A stretch of 64,000 nt of DNA from Rhodanobacter denitrificans (GTDB taxonomy: Bacteria > Pseudomonadota > Gammaproteobacteria > Xanthomonadales > Rhodanobacteraceae): the NCBI RefSeq assembly GCF_000230695.2, contig NC_020541.1:2976001-3040000 (forward strand). The letters are read 5' to 3'. Position 1 is the stretch's first letter, and the number at the start of each line of letters is the position of its first letter. Under the pieces are notes generated by a model. The model saw nothing but the letters and a program-made list of their open reading frames with translations, did not search any database and was not told where the DNA came from. A program made the position numbers and the translations under genes. This document shows, one piece after another, positions 1 to 7,473 of the stretch.

Positions 1-90
1 GAGCAGTACGCCGAGGCGATGGCGCAGGGGCTGGCGGCGGCCGCGCTGGCTGGACGCTACGAGATCCTGCAGGAGGCGAGCGGCGCATGA
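1..90 (+). CDS. Portal protein (Mu gp29/DUF935-like), C-terminal fragment
   Basis: The open frame enters from the window edge and encodes 29 residues ending in an alanine-rich helix with the AGRYEI stretch. That ending is common in DUF935 portal proteins of Mu-like phages. Its place just before the gpF-like minor head gene supports this. Only the tail is visible, so the call rests mainly on position plus that short motif. The stop overlaps the start of the next small gene (ATGA). Confidence 0.6.
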   Translation, partial: EQYAEAMAQGLAAAALAGRYEILQEASGA

Positions 91-221
91 ATGCCCATCA
101 ACGTCGGACACGCCTGCGGAAGCTGCTTGCTGAAGCGAAGCGGCTCGGCATGACTCTGCAGCCCTATCAAAGAGGATGGCTCTTGGCGGACGCGATCCGC
201 GCGTGGAAGCGCCGTGGCTGA
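87..221 (+). CDS. Small basic phage protein, unknown function
   Basis: A 44-residue frame starts at an ATG overlapping the portal stop codon and ends 8 nt inside the next gene, so it is translationally coupled on both sides. The product is rich in Arg and Lys (RRTRLRKLLAEAKR near the N-terminus), with no membrane segment. A competing ATG at 91 in another frame gives only about 20 codons. I do not recognise a family; the close packing is the main reason to believe it is real. Confidence 0.5.
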   Translation: MNAHQRRTRLRKLLAEAKRLGMTLQPYQRGWLLADAIRAWKRRG

Positions 222-1479
222 CCGCGTCGCCTACGGCTCCCTCCCGTTCAAGGAACAGATCGCGTTCTTCCGCGCAAAGAAGAACGTGCTCACCGAAGCC
301 TGGACCGACGTGTGGGAGGCGGAGCACGACCACGCCTTCATGGTCGCCGGCGCCAACCGGATCGACTTGCTGGTCGATCTGCGCGCGGCGGTGGACAAGG
401 CGATCGCCGAGGGAACCGGCCTGGAGGCGTTCCGCCACGACTTCGATCAGATCGTGGCCAAGTACGGCTGGGCCTACAACGGCGGGCGTAACTGGCGCAC
501 GCGCGTCATCTACGAAACCAACCTGCGCACCAGCTACGCGGCTGGCCGCTACGCGCAGCTGCAGGCGCTGAAGGCAGTGCGGCCGTACTGGCGTTACCGG
601 CACAGCGACGCCGTGCAGCATCCGCGGCCCATGCACCTGGCATGGAACGGCCTAGTGCTCGCTGCCGACGATGGCTGGTGGAACACGCACTACCCGCCGA
701 ACGGCTGGGGCTGCCAGTGCACCGTCGAGGCGCTCAACGCACGCGACCTGGCGCGCCTGGGCAAGACCGGCCCGGACACCGCGCCGCCGGTGGACATGCA
801 GGAGGTCGTGGTGGGCCAGCGCGGCCCGCACCCGCGCACCGTGCAGACGCCGGCGGGCGTGGATCCAGGCTTCGGCTATGCGCCGGGCAAGAGCGCCTTC
901 GAACGCAGCATGCCGCCCGTGCCGGTGCCGCCGCCGCGCGCGCCGCTGGTGCGCCTCACCCAGGACACCGTGCGCAAGGCCGCCCAGCTTCCGGCGCTGA
1001 GCGGCGCCGAGCTGCTGGCCCAGCTGCTGCAACGGCCCGGCGTTGCCCAGGTGCTCGATGCCACCTTCGACGCCTGGCGGCAATGGCTAATCGGACTCGG
1101 CCTGGCGGCCGCCACCCAGGTGCCGCACGACGACCTGGTGCTGGGCGCGCTCGATGCCGACACCGTGCAGGCGCTGGTCGCGGCCGGCATCACGCCCGCC
1201 AGCGCACCCATCGGCTCCGGCGACGCCGCGCTGGCCCGCAACGCGGGCGATGTCCCCCGCGTGCTGCGCAAGGCCGACGCCGTGCTGCTCGATCGCGCCG
1301 GCGGCCAATTGCTGTACGTGCTCAGCGGCGCCGGCAGTAACGCCAGCGTGGCGCGCGTGCAGCTGGCGCAGGCGCCCGGCGCCATCAATGCCTACGCCGG
1401 CCGCGAGATCGTGCCCACCGCCGGCCTGCAGGCGCGGCTGGCCAGCGGCGAGCTGGTGCTGTTGAGGGGCGCGCTGTAA
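214..1479 (+). CDS. Minor head morphogenesis protein, Mu gpF-like
   Basis: This 421-residue protein starts at GTG 214, overlapping the small upstream gene. Residues about 95-180 carry the Mu F-like domain: an ETNLRTSYAAGRY stretch, then RHSDAVQHPRPMHLAWNG and the Cys-bearing GWGCQCTVEAL. In Mu this protein is a minor head component attached near the portal and acts in head assembly or DNA ejection. The C-terminal part, from about residue 345, is a separate compact segment (VLLDRAGGQLLYVLSGAG onward) that resembles the small extra domains often appended to gpF proteins. I cannot assign it firmly. The stop overlaps the next start. Confidence 0.88.
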   Translation: MADRVAYGSLPFKEQIAFFRAKKNVLTEAWTDVWEAEHDHAFMVAGANRIDLLVDLRAAVDKAIAEGTGLEAFRHDFDQIVAKYGWAYNGGRNWRTRVIYETNLRTSYAAGRYAQLQALKAVRPYWRYRHSDAVQHPRPMHLAWNGLVLAADDGWWNTHYPPNGWGCQCTVEALNARDLARLGKTGPDTAPPVDMQEVVVGQRGPHPRTVQTPAGVDPGFGYAPGKSAFERSMPPVPVPPPRAPLVRLTQDTVRKAAQLPALSGAELLAQLLQRPGVAQVLDATFDAWRQWLIGLGLAAATQVPHDDLVLGALDADTVQALVAAGITPASAPIGSGDAALARNAGDVPRVLRKADAVLLDRAGGQLLYVLSGAGSNASVARVQLAQAPGAINAYAGREIVPTAGLQARLASGELVLLRGAL

Positions 1480-1958
1480 TGGCCGGCGCGCGCATCGAGC
1501 TTCAGCTCGACGTCGGCGAAGCATCGGCGGCGCTCAACGACGCCGCGGCCAAGCTGAGCCCCGAAGGCTCGCGCCTGTTGCTCTCCGACATCGGCGAGTA
1601 CCTGCTACGCAGCACGCGCGACCGTGGCGACCACGAAGTGGACCCCGACGGCCGTCGGTGGCGCGCGCTCGAACCGTCCTACAGGCGCTGGAAGGCCAAG
1701 AAGCGCCCTGGCGTGCCCATCCTCAAGTTCGACCATCACATGCTGGGCGACCAGCTCAGTTGGCAGCTCGATGGCGACACGGCGGTGCTGGTCGGCACCA
1801 ACGCGATCTACGGCGCCGTCCACCAGTTCGGCAGCCGCGACCCGAACCGGGGCATCCCCGCTCGCCCTTGGCTCGGCATCAGCGCCACCGATGCCGACGA
1901 GATCGTGGCGCTGACCCGCGATCACCTGCTCGCCGCCTTTTCCGGGCCGGCCGCCTGA
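1479..1958 (+). CDS. Virion morphogenesis protein, Mu gpG-like (Phage_tail_S family)
   Basis: A 159-residue protein starts at ATG 1479 in a TAATG overlap with the gpF-like gene. The conserved centre reads DGRRWRALEPSYRRWKAKKR, then LKFDHHMLGDQL, and AIYGAVHQFGSRDPNRGIPARPWLG near the C-terminus. The HQFG and PARPWLG motifs are hallmarks of the gpG/gp31 virion morphogenesis family, thought to act at the head-tail junction in Mu-like phages. Length and position, just before the protease, are both normal for the family. Confidence 0.88.
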   Translation: MAGARIELQLDVGEASAALNDAAAKLSPEGSRLLLSDIGEYLLRSTRDRGDHEVDPDGRRWRALEPSYRRWKAKKRPGVPILKFDHHMLGDQLSWQLDGDTAVLVGTNAIYGAVHQFGSRDPNRGIPARPWLGISATDADEIVALTRDHLLAAFSGPAA

Positions 1959-2185
1959 CGCGCCCTGTGAGCGCCTCCGGGGCTCCCGGTGGCGGCACTG
2001 ATACGCCGGCAGTACCCCGCGGCGTTTTTAAACGGGTTTTAAATGCCTTCAAAGGCATTCGGGGCGTCTTGCCGGCCTCCCGCCCGACAGCGTAGGCTGT
2101 CCATCACCCCGAATCGGGTGCATCCCGCCGCCGCTGAAGCGCTTCAGTCTGCCCCCGGCACCCCGGCATCGCGACACTGATCGCC
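1959..2185 (+). promoter_or_regulatory. Intergenic region with several inverted repeats before the head protease gene
   Basis: This is one of the longest non-coding gaps in the prophage block. It holds ATGCCT-TCAA-AGGCAT near 2042-2057, CACCC-N6-GGGTG at 2105-2120, and a perfect 14-bp palindrome CTGAAGCGCTTCAG at 2134-2147, about 40 nt before the protease ATG. A terminator for the upstream genes or a protein-binding site ahead of the capsid genes are both possible. No clear T-run follows the stems, so I do not call a terminator. Confidence 0.4.
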
Positions 2186-3268
2186 ATGCCGCGCACCTCT
2201 CTCGCCATTGCCCTTGCCGCCTGCAGCTTCCAGCTGCCGACGAGTGACGCCACCACCGTCAGCATCCAGCTGACGCCCACCGGCGACTTCAAGCCGTGGG
2301 ACGGCCGCGAGCTGAAGCCGGGCCGCTGGCACATCGACCAGGCGGTAGCGTCCGCGGTCATCGCCCGCTTTGCCGCCCGCAAGAATCCCCGCGTGCTCGA
2401 CTACGAGCACCAGACCCTGCTCAAGGAAAAGAACGGCCAGCCGGCGCCCGCCGGCGGCTGGATCACCGGGCTGGAATGGCGCGAGGGCCAGGGGCTGTTC
2501 GGCACCGTCGAGCTGACGGCGCGCGCCCGCAAGGCGATCAACGACGGCGAATACAAGTTCGTCAGCCCCGTTTTCAGTTACGACCAGGCCACCGGCGATG
2601 TGCTCGATGTCCGCATGGCCGCGCTCACCAACGAACCCGGCATTGATGGCATGGAGCCGCTCGCGCTGCAGGCCGCCGCTACCGCTCTTTTTTCCGACGA
2701 CGAGGAACCACCCATGAACAAGCTGCTCCTGGCGGTCTGCACCGCGTTGGCCCTGAGCGCCACCGCGACCACCGAAGACCAGGCCATCGCCGCGCTCGAT
2801 GCCCACTTCAAGGCCGACCCGCTGGCGGACATCCGCAAGACCCTGGGCGTGGATGCCAAAGCGGACGCCACCGCCATCTGCACCGCGATCACCGCGCGCG
2901 GCACCGCCGAAGTCGACCCGGCCAAGTTCGTGCCGGTCAGCGTGGTCGAAAGCCTCAAGACCGACCTGGCCGCGCTCACCGCCAAGGTGCAGGGCGCCGA
3001 CGTGGACGCCCTGGTGTCCGCCGGCCTGGCCGACGGTCGGCTGCTGAAGGCGCAGGAAGAGTGGGCGCGCGGCCTGGGCAAGAAGGACCTGGCCGCGCTG
3101 TCCGCCTACCTGGACACCGCCGCGCCCATCGCCGCGCTCACCCGCACCCAGACCGACGGCAAGCAGCCGGTGGTGGATACCGCCAACGGCCTCACCGCCG
3201 ACGAGCTGGCCGTGTGCAGCGCCACCGCCGTGGACCCCAAGGACTTCGCGGCGGCCAAGGCCGCCTGA
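2186..3268 (+). CDS. Prohead protease, Mu gpI-like, with in-frame scaffold region
   Basis: A 360-residue protein. The N-terminal part, roughly residues 25-165, is the Mu-like protease domain: IQLTPTGDFKPWDGR, then VLDYEHQTLL, then GGWITGLEWREGQGLFGTVELT and FVSPVFSYD. In Mu, gpI matures the prohead and its C-terminal half is also made separately as the scaffold gpZ. Here an internal ATG with a good ribosome site at 2714 gives the same arrangement. The C-terminal half is alanine-rich and helical, as expected for a scaffold. The start at 2186 gives a Met-rich hydrophobic leader that may be partly non-essential. Confidence 0.88.
   Translation: MPRTSLAIALAACSFQLPTSDATTVSIQLTPTGDFKPWDGRELKPGRWHIDQAVASAVIARFAARKNPRVLDYEHQTLLKEKNGQPAPAGGWITGLEWREGQGLFGTVELTARARKAINDGEYKFVSPVFSYDQATGDVLDVRMAALTNEPGIDGMEPLALQAAATALFSDDEEPPMNKLLLAVCTALALSATATTEDQAIAALDAHFKADPLADIRKTLGVDAKADATAICTAITARGTAEVDPAKFVPVSVVESLKTDLAALTAKVQGADVDALVSAGLADGRLLKAQEEWARGLGKKDLAALSAYLDTAAPIAALTRTQTDGKQPVVDTANGLTADELAVCSATAVDPKDFAAAKAA
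2714..3268 (+). CDS. Predicted nested scaffold protein (Mu gpZ equivalent), internal in-frame start
   Basis: ATG 2714 lies in frame within the protease gene and is preceded by GAGGA at 2702-2706, 7 nt away, a standard ribosome site. It would give a 184-residue Ala/Asp-rich, largely helical protein (residues 177-360 of the full product) starting MNKLLLAVCTALALS. Mu makes its scaffold Z from an internal start of gene I, so this is predicted by homology of arrangement plus the visible ribosome site. Confidence 0.6.
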   Translation: MNKLLLAVCTALALSATATTEDQAIAALDAHFKADPLADIRKTLGVDAKADATAICTAITARGTAEVDPAKFVPVSVVESLKTDLAALTAKVQGADVDALVSAGLADGRLLKAQEEWARGLGKKDLAALSAYLDTAAPIAALTRTQTDGKQPVVDTANGLTADELAVCSATAVDPKDFAAAKAA

Positions 3269-3337
3269 CCCGAACTGCACGACGCGCGGCCGTAGCCGCC
3301 TGAGCCCAGCCGGGCCAGTCATCAAGGAACCATCGCA

Positions 3338-3742
3338 ATGACCGCAACCACCGAAGGCCGCAACACCAAGCGCCGCGACGGCAAGCAGTTCAGCTTCCCG
3401 GCCGCGGCCAGCCTGTGCCTGGCCGGCACCATCGCCGTGCTCAACAGCTCGGGCAACGCCGAGATGGGCACCACCGCCACCGGCAAGGTGGCCGTGGGCG
3501 TGTTCGACGAAACCGTCGACAACACCGCCGGTGTCGCCGGCGGCGTCCAGGTCGCCACGCGCCGCGGCTGTTTCCAGTTCGCCAACAGCGCGAGCACTGA
3601 CGCCATCGCCAACACCGACATCGGCACCACCTGCTACATCGTCGACAACCAGACCGTGGCCAAGACCAGCGGCACGAACACGCGCTCGGTCGCCGGCGTG
3701 GTTCGCGCGGTCGACAGCGCCGGCGTGTGGGTCGAGTTCTGA
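3338..3742 (+). CDS. Probable capsid decoration protein
   Basis: A 134-residue protein preceded by AAGGAACC at 3325-3332, lying between protease/scaffold and major capsid, where many phages encode a head-decoration protein. The sequence is Gly/Ala/Thr/Val-rich with short beta-like stretches (FSFPAAASLCLAGTIAVLN, GKVAVGVFDETVDN, VAGVVRAVDSAGVWVEF) and resembles small trimeric head-stabilising proteins and the DUF2190 type. No catalytic motif is seen. The role is inferred from position and composition. Confidence 0.6.
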   Translation: MTATTEGRNTKRRDGKQFSFPAAASLCLAGTIAVLNSSGNAEMGTTATGKVAVGVFDETVDNTAGVAGGVQVATRRGCFQFANSASTDAIANTDIGTTCYIVDNQTVAKTSGTNTRSVAGVVRAVDSAGVWVEF

Positions 3743-3839
3743 CCGACTGACCGCTGATCCGCTGACCAGCGACACGCACAACTTCCGCAGCCGAGCCGTG
3801 GAACCGGCTGGCCCAGGCTAAACCCAAGAGGCTCTATCC

Positions 3840-4736
3840 ATGATCATCAACGCAGGCAATTTGAAGACCCTGTTCGTTGCCTTCAAGGCGGCGTTCCAGG
3901 CCGGGCTGGGCATGGCCGAGTCGCAGTACAAGCGCATCTGCACCATCGTCCCGTCCACCACCGGCAGCGAAGAGTACGGCTGGCTGGGCAGCTTTCCCGG
4001 CATGCGCGAATGGCTGGGTGACCGCGTCATCAACGGGGTCAAGTCGCACGGCTACACCATCAAGAACAAGCCGTTCGAGCTCACCGTCGGCGTGCCGCGC
4101 GCGGCGATCGAAGACGATCAGTACGGCGTGTTCACCCCCATGCAGCAGGAGCTGGGTCGCGCCACCGAAGCGCATCCGGACGAGCTGGCTTTCGGACTGC
4201 TCAAGGCCGGCATCTCCACGCCGTGCTACGACGGCCAGTACTTCTTCGACACCGATCACCCGGTGATCGGTGCCGACGGCGCGGTGGCCAGCCAGTCCAA
4301 CTACGACAGCGCCGGTGGTGGCAGCACCTGGTACCTGCTGGACACCAGCCGCGCGCTGCGGCCGCTGATCTTCCAGAACCGCAAGGCGCCCAACTTCGTC
4401 AGCCTCACGGCGGAGACCGACGAGAACGTGTTCAGCCGCGCCGAGTACCTCTACGGTGTCGACTGCCGGCGCAACGTGGGCTACGGGTTCTGGCAGATGG
4501 CCTACGCGTCGAATCAGCCGATCACCGAGGACAACATTGTGGCGGCCTACACCGCCATGACCGAACGCACCGGCGACAACGGCCGACCGCTCGGCCTCAA
4601 GCCGAACCTGCTGGTGGTCCGCCCTGGTTCGAAGTTCGCCGCGGCCAAGATCGTCAACGCCAGCACGCTGGCGAACGGCGCCGAGAACGTGATGAAGGGC
4701 ATCGTCGAGGTCCTGGACACGCCCTGGATCATCTGA
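3840..4736 (+). CDS. Major capsid protein, Mu gpT-like
   Basis: A 298-residue protein of the Mu major head subunit family, which forms the icosahedral shell. The N-terminus MIINAGNLKTLFVAFKAAF, followed by EYGWLGSFPGMREWLGDRVI and KPFELTVGVPRAAIEDDQYG, is characteristic. The C-terminal part has LGLKPNLLVVRPG, also typical. Length is normal for gpT (about 300). The gene follows the decoration gene after about 97 nt and is preceded by an AGAGG ribosome site. Confidence 0.93.
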   Translation: MIINAGNLKTLFVAFKAAFQAGLGMAESQYKRICTIVPSTTGSEEYGWLGSFPGMREWLGDRVINGVKSHGYTIKNKPFELTVGVPRAAIEDDQYGVFTPMQQELGRATEAHPDELAFGLLKAGISTPCYDGQYFFDTDHPVIGADGAVASQSNYDSAGGGSTWYLLDTSRALRPLIFQNRKAPNFVSLTAETDENVFSRAEYLYGVDCRRNVGYGFWQMAYASNQPITEDNIVAAYTAMTERTGDNGRPLGLKPNLLVVRPGSKFAAAKIVNASTLANGAENVMKGIVEVLDTPWII

Positions 4737-4816
4737 TCCGCCGGCACCCGTAACCGCGCATAGAGCATGGGCGGCGCCAGGCAACTGCCGCCGCCCATCC
4801 GCACCTGGAGCAATCC

Positions 4817-5182
4817 ATGACGCTGATCACCATCAAATCCAAGGGCGAGCGCTTCCGCCGCGCCGGCATCGAGTTCAGCCGCGCCGGCGTGGAGCTGAAT
4901 ACCGACGACCTGACGCCGGAACAGACCCTGGCCATCGCCAGCGAGCCGCAGCTGATCATCCTGGTCGACGGCAAGGAAATCCCGCGGCCTGATGCCGCGC
5001 AGCTCGCCGACATGCGGGCAGCGTTCGAACAGCGCGCCGCGGAGAAGGCTGCCGACAAGCAGACCGCTGCCGATGAGGAGAAGACCGCCGAGGAGCGAGC
5101 GACTGCCGACGCCGGGAAAGCTGCCGAACAGCCGGCCGCGGCCGCGAAGAAAACCGCCGGCGGCAAGAAGTCCGGCAAGTAA
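4817..5182 (+). CDS. Mu gp35-like protein with Ala/Lys-rich tail
   Basis: A 121-residue protein. Residues 1-60 (MTLITIKSKGERFRRAGIEF, then TPEQTLAIASEPQLII) match the small N-terminal domain found in Mu gp35 and Haemophilus FluMu HI1506-type proteins, encoded just after the capsid gene. Residues about 65-121 are low-complexity Ala/Glu/Lys repeats ending AAGGKKSGK. The exact virion role is unknown. A near copy of the last 19 nt recurs about 100 bp downstream, suggesting a past duplication of the 3' end. Confidence 0.7.
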   Translation: MTLITIKSKGERFRRAGIEFSRAGVELNTDDLTPEQTLAIASEPQLIILVDGKEIPRPDAAQLADMRAAFEQRAAEKAADKQTAADEEKTAEERATADAGKAAEQPAAAAKKTAGGKKSGK

Positions 5183-5286
5183 TTCGATGGCCCGCATGGG
5201 CCGACATAAAGCGACCAGCAAGTGTCGCAAAAGCCCACCCGGCCGAGGAGCGCCTCGGCCGGGGAACCAAGAAGGCCGGCAAGTAA
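5164..5286 (+). repeat. Duplicated 19-bp gene end flanking a hairpin
   Basis: CAAGAAGTCCGGCAAGTAA at 5164-5182, the end of the gp35-like gene, recurs with one mismatch at 5268-5286, again ending in a TAA. Between them is a perfect 8-bp hairpin, GGCCGAGG-AGCG-CCTCGGCC (5241-5260), without a T-run. The second copy is in a short open stretch lacking a start. This looks like a duplicated and decayed gene tail. Confidence 0.6.
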
Positions 5287-5305
5287 ACCGACGAGGGATT
5301 CAAAA

Positions 5306-5566
5306 ATGCATTACCGCAACGGCCGCGAGGCCAAGAACGGCGACAAGGTTGTATCACTGGCCGGCTACAGCAACGGCAAGCCGATCATCAACGCGATCGG
5401 CATCCTGTTCGACGCCACTCCGGGCAATGACTACTGCAATGGCATGATCGCCCCGATCACGGGTGGCGCCGTCACCGGCGCGTGCATGTGCGACTGCCTG
5501 CACATGGATGACGTCATGGCCATCCTGGCCGAGAAGGGCCTGGATAAGCGGCCCGAAGGCAAGTAA
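5306..5566 (+). CDS. Small phage protein, unknown function
   Basis: An 86-residue protein starting at ATG 5306 with a GAGGG ribosome site at 5294-5298. It begins MHYRNGREAKNGDKVVSLAG and contains a Cys-rich CMCDCLHMDD stretch near residue 60, which could bind a metal or form a reduced cytoplasmic cluster. It sits between the gp35- and gp36-like genes and ends 2 nt before the next start. I know no function for it. A longer GTG start at 5222 lacks a ribosome site and runs through the duplicated gene tail, so I rejected it. Confidence 0.65.
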   Translation: MHYRNGREAKNGDKVVSLAGYSNGKPIINAIGILFDATPGNDYCNGMIAPITGGAVTGACMCDCLHMDDVMAILAEKGLDKRPEGK

Positions 5567-5568
5567 GC

Positions 5569-6081
5569 ATGTACGTCACGCCCGCCCAACTTGCCGATCG
5601 ACCTGGTGCCCGCGAGCTGGCCCAGGTGGCAACGCGCGAGCGTGACGCGATCGTGGCCGATGACTTGATGGAAGCCACTCTGCGCGCCACCGATCGCAGC
5701 GCCTGGTCAGCCGATCAGATCGCGATCGCGGACGACGCGCTGACGCGCATCACCCAGGCGATCGCCGACGCCGACGGCACGATCGACGGCTTCCTGGCCA
5801 AGCGCTACCCGGTGCCGCTGTCGCCCGTGCCGAGCGTGGTGGTGAACTGGTCGCGCGCCATCACGCGCTACAACCTGCACAAGGACCGCATCAGCGGCGA
5901 GGCGAACGATCCGATCCTGCGCGACTACCGCGACGCGCTGAAGCTGCTGCAGCTCACCGCCGACGGCAAGTTCAGCCTGGGCGCGGACGATCCGGTACTC
6001 GCCGACGCCGGCGACGCGGAGGTGCAGTTCACCGGCGACGGCCGCGTGTTCCGCCGCGACGCATCGCGAGGCTACCCGTGA
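5569..6081 (+). CDS. Mu gp36-like protein (DUF1320), head-tail connector region
   Basis: A 170-residue protein of the DUF1320/gp36 family: MYVTPAQLADRPGARELAQV at the N-terminus, IADADGTIDGFLAKRYPVPL at about residues 65-85, and VVNWSRAITRYNLH after it. The AD..IDG.L..RYPLPL pattern is the family signature. Proteins of this family follow the capsid gene in Mu-like phages and resemble head-completion adaptors. The stop overlaps the start of the gp37-like gene. Confidence 0.85.
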   Translation: MYVTPAQLADRPGARELAQVATRERDAIVADDLMEATLRATDRSAWSADQIAIADDALTRITQAIADADGTIDGFLAKRYPVPLSPVPSVVVNWSRAITRYNLHKDRISGEANDPILRDYRDALKLLQLTADGKFSLGADDPVLADAGDAEVQFTGDGRVFRRDASRGYP

Positions 6082-6545
6082 GCTTCGCGCCCTTCAACGT
6101 GCAGCCCGTCGCCGACCGCATCCGCGCCGGCGTCGCGGGCCTGCGCCTGGTGGGCCTGGCCGCCGACTACGCCGCGGTGAAAAGCCTGCGCGACTTCACC
6201 CCGCCCAGCGTCTATGTGGTGCTGGCGCAGGAAACGTTCGAAGGCAACCCGCCTGGCCACGGCCAGCGCGGCGAGCAGGTACGCACGGCACAACGCGGCA
6301 CGGTGGCGGTGGGCGTGGTCATTGTGGGCCGCAACTACCGCGAGCAGGCCGGCGCGCAGCTCAGCGCCGGCATGAACGCCCTCATCGGCCAGGTGCGCGG
6401 CGTGCTGTCCGGCTGGGTGCCAGATGTGCCCGGCGCCCGCCCATTCGAACTGCAGCGCGGCGACCTGCTGCAGTACGACGACTCCACCGCGCTGTGGTGC
6501 GACGTGTGGAAAACGCAAACCTTCATAGGCGCTGGAGCGCAATGA
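6078..6545 (+). CDS. Mu gp37-like protein, probable tail terminator
   Basis: A 155-residue protein starting at GTG 6078 within the end of the gp36-like gene. It has the shape of gp37/DUF1834-type proteins: a short N-terminal helix, a beta-rich middle (PPSVYVVLAQETFEG, GTVAVGVVIVGRN), a helix over a domain of about 100 residues, and a C-terminal LWCDVWKTQTFI. These act as neck or tail-terminator proteins that end tube polymerisation. The family call is moderate; position between the gp36-like and tail-tube genes agrees. Confidence 0.7.
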   Translation: MSFAPFNVQPVADRIRAGVAGLRLVGLAADYAAVKSLRDFTPPSVYVVLAQETFEGNPPGHGQRGEQVRTAQRGTVAVGVVIVGRNYREQAGAQLSAGMNALIGQVRGVLSGWVPDVPGARPFELQRGDLLQYDDSTALWCDVWKTQTFIGAGAQ

Positions 6546-6709
6546 CCATGATCGTGACCCTGAAGAAGGACCATACCCATGCCGGCAAGGATTACCCGGC
6601 CGGCGCCGAGATCGACGTGCCGCCGCATGACGCCGAGTGGCTCGCCGCCAACGAAGTCATCGACCCGTTGCCCGACACCAAGCGCGGCCCGGCCGCGAAG
6701 GAGAAGTAA
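6542..6709 (+). CDS. 55-residue phage protein
   Basis: A short frame starting at ATG 6542, overlapping the previous stop (ATGA). The product contains KDHTHAGKDYPAGAEIDVPPHDAEWLAAN, typical of a short phage protein family found between neck and tail-tube genes: a small beta fold that names a ligand-binding-like strand then DAEWL. The tail is Lys-rich. Function is not known. The next gene starts 3 nt after its stop. Confidence 0.6.
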   Translation: MTMIVTLKKDHTHAGKDYPAGAEIDVPPHDAEWLAANEVIDPLPDTKRGPAAKEK

Positions 6710-6712
6710 GCC

Positions 6713-7471
6713 ATGCGCGATTTCAGCTTCCAGGGCAAGGTGTACCTGGGCAACCGCGACGCGGTCACCGGCAAATCCCAGGCGCTGCGCTGGGTGGACG
6801 ACGCCGCCGAGCTGCAGGTGAAACTGTCGGTGGACACCGAGGAGCGCACCGAAAGCTACAGCGGCAACAAGCTCACCAGCGTGCGCCTGCAAAAGGCCAA
6901 GAAGGCGGAGTTCTCGCTGAAACTCAACGCGTTCAGCAAGCTCAACCTGGCGCTGGGCCTGGCCACCACACCCATCGACGTCACCACCGGCACGGTCACC
7001 GCCGAGCCGCTGCCGACCGGCCTGGTAGCCGGCGACGTGGTGCAGCTGGACAAGCGCGACGTGTCCAGCGTGGTGGTGAGCGACTCGGCCGTCACGCCGG
7101 CCACGCTGATCGCCGGTACCGACTACGTGGTGGATTCCGCCGCCAACGGCATCGTGAAGATCCTCAACGTCGGCAGCTACACGCAGCCGTTCAAGGCGGC
7201 CTACAGCAATGCGGCCGCGATCCGCCTGCCCATGTTCACCGCCGGCGTGCAGGAGCGCTTCCTGGTGCTGGACGGCATCAACACGGTGGACAACAGCCGC
7301 GTGCGCGTGAGTCTGTACCGCTGCTCGTTCGACCCGATCAGCCAGCTCGACATGATCACCGACTCGCTCAGCTCGCTGGACCTCAGCGGCGCAGTGCTGT
7401 TCGACACGATCAACGCGGCCGACGCCAACATGGGCGGCTTCGGGCGCATCGACCTGCCGGCGGAGGTGTAG
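6713..7471 (+). CDS. Tail tube protein, siphovirus type
   Basis: A 252-residue protein starting MRDFSFQGKVYLGNRD and ending GGFGRIDLPAEV. It lies directly before the frameshifted chaperone pair and tape measure, the usual place of the major tail tube gene in long-tailed siphoviruses. Composition is beta-rich, with ERTESYSGNKLTSVRLQKAK near residue 45 in the style of Mu-like siphophage tube proteins. No sheath gene is present next to it, so the tail is inferred to be non-contractile. Confidence 0.8.
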   Translation: MRDFSFQGKVYLGNRDAVTGKSQALRWVDDAAELQVKLSVDTEERTESYSGNKLTSVRLQKAKKAEFSLKLNAFSKLNLALGLATTPIDVTTGTVTAEPLPTGLVAGDVVQLDKRDVSSVVVSDSAVTPATLIAGTDYVVDSAANGIVKILNVGSYTQPFKAAYSNAAAIRLPMFTAGVQERFLVLDGINTVDNSRVRVSLYRCSFDPISQLDMITDSLSSLDLSGAVLFDTINAADANMGGFGRIDLPAEV

Positions 7472-7473
7472 CG

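Noticed and set aside
91..153. Small frame starting at ATG 91 after the portal stop
   Set aside because: Gives only about 20 codons; the overlapping ATG 87 frame is longer and coupled to both neighbours.
2144..3781. A 545-codon minus-strand frame opposite the protease gene
   Set aside because: Gly/Val/His-rich reading of the antisense strand; the plus strand has clear phage motifs.
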